Made by a program: the position numbers and the translations under genes. Shown here piece after piece: positions 14,841 to 21,304 of a stretch of DNA of 24,942 nt; the first letter of the stretch is position 1, and every line of letters begins with the position of its first letter. Origin of the DNA: JBEKHI01 sp050012355 (GTDB lineage: Bacteria; Actinomycetota; Actinomycetes; Streptosporangiales; Streptosporangiaceae); contig JBEKHI010000073.1 of assembly GCA_050012355.1 (NCBI GenBank), positions 1 through 24,942 of the forward strand. Reading direction: 5' to 3'. The notes beneath the pieces were generated by a model. It did no database searches, was not told where the DNA came from, and was given only the letters and a program-made list of their open reading frames with translations.

Positions 14841-14862
14841 AGGCATGATGTCATGACGCCGC
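14841..14862 (-). promoter_or_regulatory. Candidate GntR operator before gntR
   Basis: GTCATGAC (14850-14857) matches the palindrome before the dehydrogenase gene. Read on the minus strand the two sites align as GC-N3-GTCATGAC-NTANTG with limited variation. It lies upstream of gntR in the gap shared with the divergent marR gene. Confidence 0.45.
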
Positions 14863-14883
14863 GCTGGATGCGTCTGTTACGGG

Positions 14884-14908
14884 ATTATCTATTCGTGGAC
14901 GTATTATG
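14884..14908 (+). promoter_or_regulatory. marR promoter with ATTATCT-N13-TTATG motif
   Basis: ATTATCT (14884-14890) and TTATG (14904-14908) are 13 bases apart, the same arrangement as before the exporter gene (15779-15803). TATTAT (14902-14907) is a good -10, six bases before ATG 14914, so marR is probably transcribed leaderless and its operator would cover its own promoter. Confidence 0.45.
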
Positions 14909-14913
14909 TCCTC

Positions 14914-15393
14914 ATGACCACGGTAACCCGGCAGGTCCCCGACCTGAGCTTCCTGCTGAACCACGCGTCCTACGTCCTGCGGACCCGGATGGACGCGGCG
15001 TTCGCGGAGATCGGGATGACGCCGCGGGCCTACTGCGTGCTCAGCAAGGCGATGTCCGGCGAGTACACCCAGATCGAGCTGGCGAAGCTATCCGACCTGG
15101 ACAAGACCACCATGGTGATCACCCTAGACGAGCTCGAGCGCCTGGGCTACGCCTCGCGGCGGCCGTCACCCGCCGACCGGCGCGCGCGTATCGTCGCCGT
15201 CACCGCCGAGGGTGCGGCGGCCGTCGCCGACGGCACCAGGATCGCCGACCGAGTGCACAACGAGGTGCTCGACGCCCTCCCGCCGGACCAGCGCGACGTG
15301 TTCAAGTCCGCGCTGCTCACCCTCACCACCGGCCTGCTAGCCGAACCGGTCGACTGCGACCGCCCCGTCCGCCGCGCCCGCACCCAGCTCTAA
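14914..15393 (+). CDS. MarR-family transcriptional regulator
   Basis: This is a 159-residue dimeric winged-helix regulator. The N-terminal helix (FLLNHASYVLRTRMDAAFAE) is followed by the DNA-binding region EYTQIELAKLSDLDKTTMVITLDELERLG, then the wing with ASRRPSPADRRARIV, typical of MarR. Helices at the C-terminus form the dimer part. No ribosome site is seen before ATG 14914; a TATTAT -10 six bases upstream suggests a leaderless message. It lies in the same direction as a DHA2 exporter 408 bases downstream, which shares a promoter motif, so it probably represses that exporter and itself. Confidence 0.93.
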   Translation: MTTVTRQVPDLSFLLNHASYVLRTRMDAAFAEIGMTPRAYCVLSKAMSGEYTQIELAKLSDLDKTTMVITLDELERLGYASRRPSPADRRARIVAVTAEGAAAVADGTRIADRVHNEVLDALPPDQRDVFKSALLTLTTGLLAEPVDCDRPVRRARTQL

Positions 15394-15481
15394 CCCGCCC
15401 AGGCGGCCCCGTCCCTCGCCCACCACCCGCCCCACCCACCCCGCACGCCTCGCTCCGCCGGCCGCCGCGCCCGCCCCACCT

Positions 15482-15544
15482 GCCCCGCCCCGGCCGCCTC
15501 GCCCGTCAGCCCCGCCCCGGCCGCCTCGCCCGTCAGCCCCGCCC
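15482..15544. repeat. 27-bp tandem repeat, 2.3 copies
   Basis: The unit begins GCCCCGCCCCGGCCGCCTCG and ends CCCGTCA. Two identical 27-base copies lie at 15482-15508 and 15509-15535, with a 9-base partial third copy to 15544. It is directly followed by the palindrome CCGATATATCGG. Confidence 0.85.
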
Positions 15545-15585
15545 GATATATCGGATATGTCGGGCGGGGCGGGCTGTTTGTGGCC

Positions 15586-15637
15586 CCATGGATGTCCCAT
15601 CGCTGGCGCTCCAGCCCCAGCGATGGGACATCCATGG
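15586..15637. repeat. Perfect 21-bp stem hairpin with 10-base loop
   Basis: Arms 15586-15606 and 15617-15637 are exact complements (left arm begins CCATGGATGTCCC); the loop is CGCTCCAGCC. There is no T-run after it. It could terminate marR transcription, 193 bases past its stop, or be a dispersed palindromic element. Its core GATGTCCCATCG resembles the hairpin at 17177-17224. Confidence 0.7.
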
Positions 15638-15777
15638 CTCTAGGGGAGGCTCCCGCAGGGAAGCCCCTTGGGGGAGCCCCGGTGGGAGGCCCCAGCGCGG
15701 CCCCTGTGGGGTCCCGCAGGAACCCCCGCGGGGCCCCCAGTGCGCCAAGCCATCAGTAAGTAGATTGTCTGTTAATA

Positions 15778-15803
15778 TATTATCTGCTACGGTCCAGGTT
15801 ATG
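15778..15803 (+). promoter_or_regulatory. Exporter promoter with ATTATCT-N13-TTATG motif
   Basis: TATTAT (15778-15783) is a candidate -10. ATTATCT (15779-15785) and TTATG (15799-15803) repeat the spacing seen before marR. A perfect 10-bp palindrome, TAATATATTA, lies just upstream (15773-15782). Shared control by MarR is inferred. Confidence 0.45.
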
Positions 15804-17201
15804 ACATGGAACATGCTGAGGTCTCGCTGGTTGGCGCTGGTCATTCTGTGCGCGGCCACGCTGATGATCATCCTTGACGGCACGATCGTGACCGTCGCGC
15901 TGCCGACTATTGAGGCCAGCTTGGGGTTTACGGCCGGCAACCTGAGCTGGGTGATGGACTCGTACATGATCGCTTTCGGCGGGTTGCTGTTGCTCAGCGG
16001 AAGGCTGGGGGACCTGATCGGGCGTAAGCGGATGTTCCTGGCGGGGCTGGCGACCTTCACTCTGGCCTCGCTGGCGTGCGGGCTGGCACCCAACGCGGCG
16101 ACGCTGATCGCCGCCCGCTTCGTCCAGGGCATCGGCGGCGCGATGACGTCCGCGGTCACCCTCGGCATGATCGTCCGGCTCTTTGACACGCGAGACGAAC
16201 AGGGCAAGGCGATCGGCGCGTTCGCCTTTGTCGGCTCGGTGGGCGCGTCGGCCGGGCTGGTCATCGGCGGGCTGCTGACGCAGTACGCGAGCTGGCACTG
16301 GATCTTCTTCGTGAACCTGCCGATCGGCCTGCTCGCCGGGCTCGCCGGGTGGCGGCTGCTGGCCACCGACCGGCCCGCCGGCCTCCACAACGGCGCGGAC
16401 GCCTTCGGCGCCATCCTGGTAACCGCCGGGGTCATGCTCGCGGTCTTCGCCATCGTGCAGCACGCCGACTGGTGGACCGGGCTCATCGCGGTCGCGCTGC
16501 TCGCCGGCTTCGTGGCCAGGCAGGCTACCGCGCGGACGCCGCTGCTCCCGCTGCGCGTCTTCGCCTCGCGCAACGTGTCAGGCGCGAACGGAGTCCAGCT
16601 CCTGGTCATCGCGGCGGCGATGGGATTCCAGGTCACCATCGCGCTCTACATGCAGCACCTGCTCGGCTTCCGCCCGGCGGCCACCGGCCTGGGGATGTTC
16701 CCGGTCGCCGCGGTGATCGCGGTGGTGTCGCTTGGCCTGTCCGCGCGGCTGATTTCCCGCTACGGCGCACGCCTGGTGCTGGTCGCTGGCCTGGTGCTGA
16801 TCACCATCGCGCTCGGGCTGCTCACCAGGATCCCAGCGCACGCTGGCTATCTATCAGAACTACTGCCGGTGTTCGTGATCTTCGGAGCCGGCGCGGGTCT
16901 CACGCTGCCGGCGGTAACCACCCTGGGGATGTCCGACGCTACCGACGCCGACGCCGGCGTCGTCTCGGGAATGTTCAACACCGCGCAGCAGGTCGGGGGT
17001 TCGCTCGGAGTCGCGGTTCAAAGCACACTAGCGGCCATAACGACGCATTCAGTCATCTCCGGCTACCACCTCGCCTGGACGGTCGCCGCCGCGTTGTCCG
17101 CCGCCTCCATAGTGGTCGCGCTGATCGTGCTGCGTTCCCGCCGCCCGGCCGTTCCGGCCCCCGCCGCCGAGCCCGTGTCGATGTCACATCGACCGGCATA
17201 G
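15801..17201 (+). CDS. MFS drug exporter, DHA2 (EmrB/QacA) family
   Basis: This membrane efflux protein has 466 residues. Helix 1 carries LDGTIVTVALPTIEASLG, where Thr replaces the common Asn of the DHA2 motif. The loop motif is GRLGDLIGRKRMF, and the helix-5 antiporter region reads GAFAFVGSVGASAGLVIGGLL; NLPIG after helix 6 is also typical. It then continues through a second half ending in a short basic tail. The length fits a 14-helix transporter with short loops. ATG 15801 has no ribosome site; ATG 15813 is an alternative. A frame open far upstream (to 14088) crosses marR and the repeats and is not coding. Likely regulated by marR. The last codons form part of a strong hairpin. Confidence 0.92.
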   Translation: MTWNMLRSRWLALVILCAATLMIILDGTIVTVALPTIEASLGFTAGNLSWVMDSYMIAFGGLLLLSGRLGDLIGRKRMFLAGLATFTLASLACGLAPNAATLIAARFVQGIGGAMTSAVTLGMIVRLFDTRDEQGKAIGAFAFVGSVGASAGLVIGGLLTQYASWHWIFFVNLPIGLLAGLAGWRLLATDRPAGLHNGADAFGAILVTAGVMLAVFAIVQHADWWTGLIAVALLAGFVARQATARTPLLPLRVFASRNVSGANGVQLLVIAAAMGFQVTIALYMQHLLGFRPAATGLGMFPVAAVIAVVSLGLSARLISRYGARLVLVAGLVLITIALGLLTRIPAHAGYLSELLPVFVIFGAGAGLTLPAVTTLGMSDATDADAGVVSGMFNTAQQVGGSLGVAVQSTLAAITTHSVISGYHLAWTVAAALSAASIVVALIVLRSRRPAVPAPAAEPVSMSHRPA

Positions 17202-17224
17202 AGCACGGTCGATGTGACATCGAC
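17177..17224 (+). terminator. 19-bp perfect hairpin enclosing the exporter stop codon
   Basis: Arms 17177-17195 and 17206-17224 are exact complements, with the 10-base loop GCATAGAGCA containing the TAG stop. Each arm contains the self-palindrome GTCGATGT-C-ACATCGAC or its complement, so alternative small hairpins can form. There is no U-tract, as is common for actinobacterial terminators. It lies between the exporter and the convergent G1 peptidase gene and could serve both. Confidence 0.65.
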
Positions 17225-17270
17225 GGTCGGCGGACTGGACTGGACTGGCGGACTGGGCTAGCTGACAGGG

Positions 17271-18299
17271 CTAGAAGCCGGAATCCCAGCTTTCCTGGAA
17301 ACCTCCGCTTCGGGATGGACTGGCCCCCGGACACGCGTTCGTCTGGGTTGTTGTGAGTAGCGTTCCTGGTGGAGCTGGCTGATCCACGCAGGCCAGGATG
17401 TAGGAGGCGGTGTCATCGATCATCGCCATGTCATAGACCGGACCGTCGGAGAATCCCTGGATGTTCGAGGACCTTCCTCCCGAGGTGATGTCGCCGCTGC
17501 TGAAGGATGTCCTGGTGAAGTCCGCGAGCGGCAGGATCTGAACGCCGAAGGCCGCTTCCGTCGCCGGACGCTCCACGATCCATTCGCCGCTGGTGTCAGC
17601 GCAGGTATCGGTGGCGCATTGCGCAGTGGTGGAGAAGCTCTCGTCGGGCCTAGTGTGGTCGGTGAGGGTAAGGGTGTAATTGTTCTCGCCAGAGCCCGCG
17701 GATGTCACCGACACCGAGGCACTGACCCGGTCACCGGGCTGCGGGCAATCGACATTGTCGTTGATGCAGGCGGTGGTGCCTTCTTCTACCGTGCCCGCGG
17801 GGTACATCTCGTACCACACGTAGTAGTAGGTGACGCCCTCGAAGCACTGGGCGGCCGATCCCAGCTGCTCGACGGTGCCGTCGCTGAAACCATCGATGCC
17901 GACCCAGTTCGCGAGGAAGGCATCCTCGTTCTGGTACGGCCTGGGCAGGCACTGAACCGACGGGATGGTCCAGCTGCCGCTCACGTAGGAGACGGTGTTT
18001 GACCCGCTCTCGGAGTCCGCGTACCCAGACCAGTTCGCGCTCTGCACAGCGGTCAGCGAGCCGTTTGTCGCCTTTGTGGTATTTCGGTGCTTTTCGCCGG
18101 GAGAAACCCAGCCGCCTCCGCCGACGGCGGGAGCATGTGACGACATGACCTTGGTGAAATTGGCCCGTGCCTGAGCGACAGTAGAGGCGCTAGATGCCGT
18201 ACCGCTCGAATTCACGCCTCCTGACGTGTGCTGCACTGCCAGGAGGACCAGGGGGGCCGCTAGCAGTACTGTTGCGGATCTTGCAAGCAGACGCTTCAT
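17271..18299 (-). CDS. Secreted G1-family (glutamic) endopeptidase
   Basis: This secreted acid protease of the eqolisin family has 342 residues. The start ATG 18299 has AGAAGGGA about six bases upstream. An N-terminal Sec signal peptide (KRLLARSATVLLAAPLVLLA, cleavage near residues 25-35) precedes a propeptide-like Ser/Thr-rich stretch to about residue 85. The mature beta-sandwich domain has NWSGYADS, SGSWTIPSV, ANWVGIDG, Gln145 in TVEQLG (equivalent to the catalytic Gln), YYYVWYEMYP, and the Glu239/Glu243 pair in GEWIVERP, one of which is the catalytic Glu. A Cys-rich insertion (CINDNVDC, CATDTC) suggests disulfides. G1 peptidases work at acidic pH. The gene stands alone; with the S53 protein nearby it suggests acidic-habitat protein scavenging. 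Confidence 0.92.
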   Translation of the reverse strand: MKRLLARSATVLLAAPLVLLAVQHTSGGVNSSGTASSASTVAQARANFTKVMSSHAPAVGGGGWVSPGEKHRNTTKATNGSLTAVQSANWSGYADSESGSNTVSYVSGSWTIPSVQCLPRPYQNEDAFLANWVGIDGFSDGTVEQLGSAAQCFEGVTYYYVWYEMYPAGTVEEGTTACINDNVDCPQPGDRVSASVSVTSAGSGENNYTLTLTDHTRPDESFSTTAQCATDTCADTSGEWIVERPATEAAFGVQILPLADFTRTSFSSGDITSGGRSSNIQGFSDGPVYDMAMIDDTASYILACVDQPAPPGTLLTTTQTNACPGASPSRSGGFQESWDSGF

Positions 18300-18365
18300 G
18301 CGATGTCCCTTCTTTACGACCAATGCCGACCATAAACCCGTTGTCGTGATCGTGTGAATAGACTC

Positions 18366-18390
18366 GCAAAACGCCGCTTTGCTAGCGGCC
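18366..18390 (-). terminator. Intrinsic terminator of the AzoR-like gene
   Basis: On the minus strand GCCGC-TAGCAAA-GCGGC is followed by GTTTTGC, a short stem-loop with a T-run, nine bases after the reductase stop codon (18399-18401). It also lies in the G1 peptidase gene's upstream region. Confidence 0.55.
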
Positions 18391-18398
18391 CGTGCTGG

Positions 18399-19031
18399 TT
18401 ACTTGCTGCCGAGCGCGCGACCGGCCTCGCTGGCGGCATCCAGCGCCTGAGCGTGGAACTGCGCAGCGAGGTCCTTCAGGGCATCCAGGGCTGGGTTGAC
18501 GCCGGCCAGGGTGAGCTCGCGCTCGATGACGGTGAGGTCGGCTTCCCACACGTCACTGAGGATGCGCCGGAGATACGGCGTGGAGTGGTCCCACCCCTCG
18601 CGCGGCGTGCCGGGGCCGTAGCCGCCACCGCGCACGGTGACGAGCACGGTCGGCTTGCCCTTGAGCACCGGGTTGCTCGCTCCCGCGCCGGTGATGACGA
18701 GGTCGGCCCAGGCCTTGAAGTGCTGGGAGACCCCGAAGTTGTACAGCGGCACGGCCAGCAGCACCTCGTCGGCCGTCTCTAGCTCGGCCGCCAGCTCGGT
18801 GGCCAGGGCGACGGCATCGCGCTGGGCCTGCGTCCGGTCCGCCTCGGGAGTGAACCCGGCCGTGGTGGCCAGCGCCCACGCGTCGGAGGGCAGTGGATCG
18901 GTGCCCAGGTTGCGGCGGATCACGGGCTCGCCTGGGCGGCCCGCGGTCCATTCCGCCTCGACGACGTCGGCGATCTCGGCGCTGATGGAAGTGCCGGGCA
19001 TGATGCTGGCGTCAAGCCGGAACAAGGTCAT
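18399..19031 (-). CDS. azoR: FMN-dependent NADH:quinone oxidoreductase / azoreductase
   Basis: This flavodoxin-like FMN enzyme reduces quinones (and azo dyes) by two electrons, avoiding semiquinone radicals. It has 210 residues. Family segments are LDASIMPGTSIS (phosphate-binding N-terminus), VPLYNFGVSQHFKAWADLV (matching the PMYNF-type FMN motif of AzoR), LKGKPTVLVTVRGGGYGPG and DHSTPYLRRIL. The ATG at 19031 has AGGAGA upstream. It diverges from a TetR gene followed by a quinone oxidoreductase gene, with a TTTACCC/GGGTAAA operator between, so the three form one quinone/electrophile-response unit. Confidence 0.92.
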   Translation of the reverse strand: MTLFRLDASIMPGTSISAEIADVVEAEWTAGRPGEPVIRRNLGTDPLPSDAWALATTAGFTPEADRTQAQRDAVALATELAAELETADEVLLAVPLYNFGVSQHFKAWADLVITGAGASNPVLKGKPTVLVTVRGGGYGPGTPREGWDHSTPYLRRILSDVWEADLTVIERELTLAGVNPALDALKDLAAQFHAQALDAASEAGRALGSK

Positions 19032-19077
19032 GGTCTCTCCTGCTAGCTGGGGGCATTAGGTACGAGCTGAAACGGAC

Positions 19078-19106
19078 TTTACCCCGCTTGTTATTCCAAG
19101 GGTAAA
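19078..19106. promoter_or_regulatory. TTTACCC-N15-GGGTAAA operator between azoR and tetR
   Basis: TTTACCC (19078-19084) and GGGTAAA (19100-19106) are complementary arms around a 15-base spacer that itself has CTTG/CAAG symmetry. The site fills the short divergent gap and ends four bases before the tetR start, as expected for a TetR repressor controlling both sides. Confidence 0.55.
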
Positions 19107-19109
19107 TTG

Positions 19110-19742
19110 GTGCCTGTGGATCTACCTGTGGTGCCCATCGGCAGGCCGCGCCCTGAACGCGCGGACGCGGCGCGCAACCGCGAGCACCTGCTTGACGTGG
19201 CCCGCGAGATGCTCGCCGAGCGCGGCCCGGAAGCCGTGACCATGGACTGCCTGGCTGAGCGGGCGGGGCTCGGCAAGGGGACCGTCTTCCGCCGGTTCGG
19301 GACCCGGGCGGGAATCTTCCGCGCGCTGCTCGACGAGGATGACCGGTGCATGCAGCAGCGGGTGCTGTCCGGACCACCGCCGCTCGGTCCCGGTGCGGAT
19401 CCGGTGCGACGGCTGATCGCCTACGGTCGCGCCCGGATCGACTTCCTGTTCGGGCACCACGCGATCGTCCGCGCGACGCTGGACAGCCACGACCCGGCGC
19501 CCGCCGGAGCGACCAGCTTCGTCCGGGCGCACATCCGCATGCTGGTCGGGCTCGCGCTACCGGATCTGGCCGAACCTGGCGCCCTCGCCACCCAACTTAC
19601 GGCTGCTCTCGATGGTCCGCTGCTGCTGTATCTGGGAATGCCAGAACCTGGCGAGACCGGCGAGCCAGCCAGGGCGCTTGGCGACAGCTGGCAGTTCCTG
19701 ATCGAGCGGGTCTGCCGACGGAGTAGCGAAGGAGATTACTAA
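19110..19742 (+). CDS. TetR-family transcriptional regulator
   Basis: The protein has about 210 residues. The helix-turn-helix spans about residues 15-62 (NREHLLDVAREMLAERG, MDCLAERAGLGKGTVFRRFG, then ALLDE). The C-terminal domain (RVLSGPPPLGPGADPVRRLI onward) is helical and resembles other actinobacterial TetR ligand domains. I prefer GTG 19110, with AAGGG (19098-19102) seven bases upstream; TTG 19107 and GTG 19116 are also in frame. Its TAA overlaps the ATG of the next gene by one base (TAATG), so it is cotranscribed with the quinone oxidoreductase. It probably represses itself, that enzyme and the divergent azoR in the absence of quinone-like compounds. Confidence 0.92.
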   Translation: MPVDLPVVPIGRPRPERADAARNREHLLDVAREMLAERGPEAVTMDCLAERAGLGKGTVFRRFGTRAGIFRALLDEDDRCMQQRVLSGPPPLGPGADPVRRLIAYGRARIDFLFGHHAIVRATLDSHDPAPAGATSFVRAHIRMLVGLALPDLAEPGALATQLTAALDGPLLLYLGMPEPGETGEPARALGDSWQFLIERVCRRSSEGDY

Positions 19743-20632
19743 TGAAGGCAGTACGGTTCAGCGAGTACGGCGGCCCCGAGGTACTTGAGGTCGTCGAGGT
19801 GCCCGACCCGGTTCCGGGTGACGGTGAGGTGGTGGTCCGGGTCAAGGCCGCGGGCATCAACCCGGGCGAGGCGAAGATCCGCAGCGGCGCGCTGCACGAC
19901 CGATGGCCCGCCGCGTTTCCGTCCGGTGAGGGCAGCGACCTGGCCGGCGTGGTCGAGGGGACCGGCGCAGAGGTCATCGGCTTCACCGACAACCGGGCTA
20001 GCCACGCCGAGCTGGTTGCCGTCAAGACCGCGGACCTGACCCCGCGGCCCGCGGCGGTGCCCTGGGAGGTGGCCGGGTCGCTGTACGTCGCGGGGGCGAC
20101 CGCTTGGGCCACTGTGCGGGCGGTAGCCGCTGCCGCGGGTGACGTCGTCGTGGTCGCCGGCGCGGCAGGTGGTGTCGGGACCATCGCGGTGCAGCTTGCC
20201 CGGCATGCCGGCGCGACCGTGATCGGGCTGGCCAGCGAGCCGCACCACGACTGGCTGCGCGCCCATGGTGTAGTCCCGGTCTCCTACGGCGACGGGGTGG
20301 CCGGACGGATCCGGGACGCGGCCGGGGGCAAGGTAGACGCGCTCATCGACACCGTCGGCGGCGGCTACGTGGAGCTGGCCCTTGAGCTCGGTGTCGCCCC
20401 CGACCGGATCGACACGATCGCCGACTACGAGGCGGTGGCCAAGTACGGGGTCAAAGCCGACGGCAACGCGGCGGGCGCTAGCGCCGCGGTACTGGCCGAG
20501 CTCGCCGGGCTGGTAGCCAGCGGCGAGCTCGACGTCCCGATCGCCCGGGTGTACCCGCTGGATCAGGTGCGGGAGGCCTACCGCGACTTGGAGCGGGGCC
20601 ATACCCTCGGCAAGATCGTCCTGGAGCCATAG
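19742..20632 (+). CDS. NADPH:quinone oxidoreductase-like zinc-independent alcohol dehydrogenase
   Basis: This medium-chain dehydrogenase/reductase of the quinone oxidoreductase class has 296 residues. An N-terminal GroES-like domain (VRFSEYGGPEVLEVVEVPDP) lacks the structural zinc cysteines. The Rossmann domain has VVAGAAGGVGTIAVQLARHA (NADPH-binding AxxGxxG). The C-terminal YPLDQVREAYRDLERGHTLG and KIVLEP are classic endings. AAGGAGA precedes the ATG at 19742. It would reduce quinones or enones with NADPH, complementing the NADH-dependent azoR product under the same TetR. A strong hairpin lies just past the stop. Confidence 0.92.
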   Translation: MKAVRFSEYGGPEVLEVVEVPDPVPGDGEVVVRVKAAGINPGEAKIRSGALHDRWPAAFPSGEGSDLAGVVEGTGAEVIGFTDNRASHAELVAVKTADLTPRPAAVPWEVAGSLYVAGATAWATVRAVAAAAGDVVVVAGAAGGVGTIAVQLARHAGATVIGLASEPHHDWLRAHGVVPVSYGDGVAGRIRDAAGGKVDALIDTVGGGYVELALELGVAPDRIDTIADYEAVAKYGVKADGNAAGASAAVLAELAGLVASGELDVPIARVYPLDQVREAYRDLERGHTLGKIVLEP

Positions 20633-20633
20633 T

Positions 20634-20664
20634 CAAAGCGAAGGGTCGGCGACCCTTCGCTTTG
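20634..20664. terminator. Bidirectional terminator, 15-bp perfect stem
   Basis: CAAAGCGAAGGGTCG (20634-20648) and its exact complement (20650-20664) flank a single G and end in CTTTG. It starts two bases after the oxidoreductase stop and ends 14 bases before the end of the convergent membrane-protein gene, so it can stop transcription from both sides. Confidence 0.8.
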
Positions 20665-20678
20665 TCCGGGACCGCCGG

Positions 20679-21197
20679 TCACCTAGCGGCCGACGGCTGC
20701 ATCGCGTGGCTGGACAGGAGCTGGCCGCGGACGACGATGGTGCCAAGCCGGAAGATGACCTCAGCGAACGCCATTCCGATCAGGGCTACCACCCACGCCT
20801 GGCCGCTGGTGATGTCATGGGCCGCGGAGAAGCTGCCGATGTGGGCGGCACCTGACGAGTAGCTGGTCCAGATCGCGAAGGCCATCCGGCCGCCCATGCT
20901 GATCACCCACAGCGCCGCCGCGCTCGCGGTCGCCTTGATGAGCACCTTGCCCGCGTCGTAGCGGACCCGGGTGAGGAGCCCGCTGGCGAGACCGAAGACG
21001 ACGCCCACGCCGATAAACGCCAGCTCGAGCGCAACGTCGTTCCCGGCGGTCGGCAGGCCGTGCAGGTAGTTGCTCGCCGCCCAGGCCATGATGGCCACCG
21101 GCAGCAGGATCGTGCGGAAAGTGAGCCGCTCCTCGCGCAGCTGACGGAAGACGATGAGGATGAGGGCGATGTCTATGATCCAGTCGGTCGTTGTCAT
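20679..21197 (-). CDS. Small multi-pass membrane protein of unknown function
   Basis: The protein has 172 residues with about five hydrophobic segments (about 5-19, 27-47, 55-73, 88-110 and 130-155) and basic loops (RQLREERLTFR, RVRYD). The N-terminal TTTDWIIDIALILIVFRQLR followed by RTILLPVAIMAWAA recalls CcdC/DUF1453-like membrane proteins, but I cannot confirm that. ATG 21197 has only a weak GGAA upstream. It is convergent with the oxidoreductase gene and lies downstream of the large S53 gene, separated from it by a strong terminator, so it is probably its own unit. No function assigned. Confidence 0.75.
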   Translation of the reverse strand: MTTTDWIIDIALILIVFRQLREERLTFRTILLPVAIMAWAASNYLHGLPTAGNDVALELAFIGVGVVFGLASGLLTRVRYDAGKVLIKATASAAALWVISMGGRMAFAIWTSYSSGAAHIGSFSAAHDITSGQAWVVALIGMAFAEVIFRLGTIVVRGQLLSSHAMQPSAAR

Positions 21198-21251
21198 GTA
21201 TTCGACTATGCGTTCCAGGGCACCAGGTCCGCGTCAACCTGGAGTTCGGTA

Positions 21252-21303
21252 CCGGGTGGAACCGCCGGCTCCACCGTTGGGTGGAGCCGGCGGTTCCACC
21301 CGG
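21252..21303 (-). terminator. 24-bp perfect hairpin after the S53/Kelch gene
   Basis: Arms 21252-21275 and 21280-21303 are exact complements around the 4-base loop GTTG. It begins one base beyond the stop codon of the minus-strand S53 gene (21305-21307). There is no T-run. The position and very high predicted stability support a terminator of the U-less type. Confidence 0.8.
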
Positions 21304-21304
21304 G

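Larger units (their letters stand above)
15394..15800. other. C-rich repeat and hairpin region between marR and exporter
   Basis: This stretch of about 400 bases has no credible gene. The first 150 bases are extremely C-rich on the plus strand and contain a 27-bp tandem repeat. Then come a 12-bp palindrome (CCGATATATCGG, 15543-15554), a long perfect hairpin (15586-15637) and about 100 bases of GGGGCCCC-like short inverted repeats (15640-15745). The exporter promoter follows. Open frames here on either strand only spell the repeats. Confidence 0.6.

Noticed and set aside
15482..15544. Possible CRISPR array
   Set aside because: The 27-bp units are directly adjacent with no spacers, there are only 2.3 copies, and no cas gene is present.
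15337..15635. Minus-strand open frames with Gly/Ala/Glu repeats such as LTGEAAGAG
   Set aside because: They only translate the 27-bp tandem repeat and the hairpin; no ribosome site and no family.
14088..17201. Open frame of 1,037 codons on the plus strand
   Set aside because: Only its last 467 codons (from 15801) form the MFS exporter. The rest runs opposite to gntR, through marR in another frame and across the C-rich repeats, with no recognisable protein.
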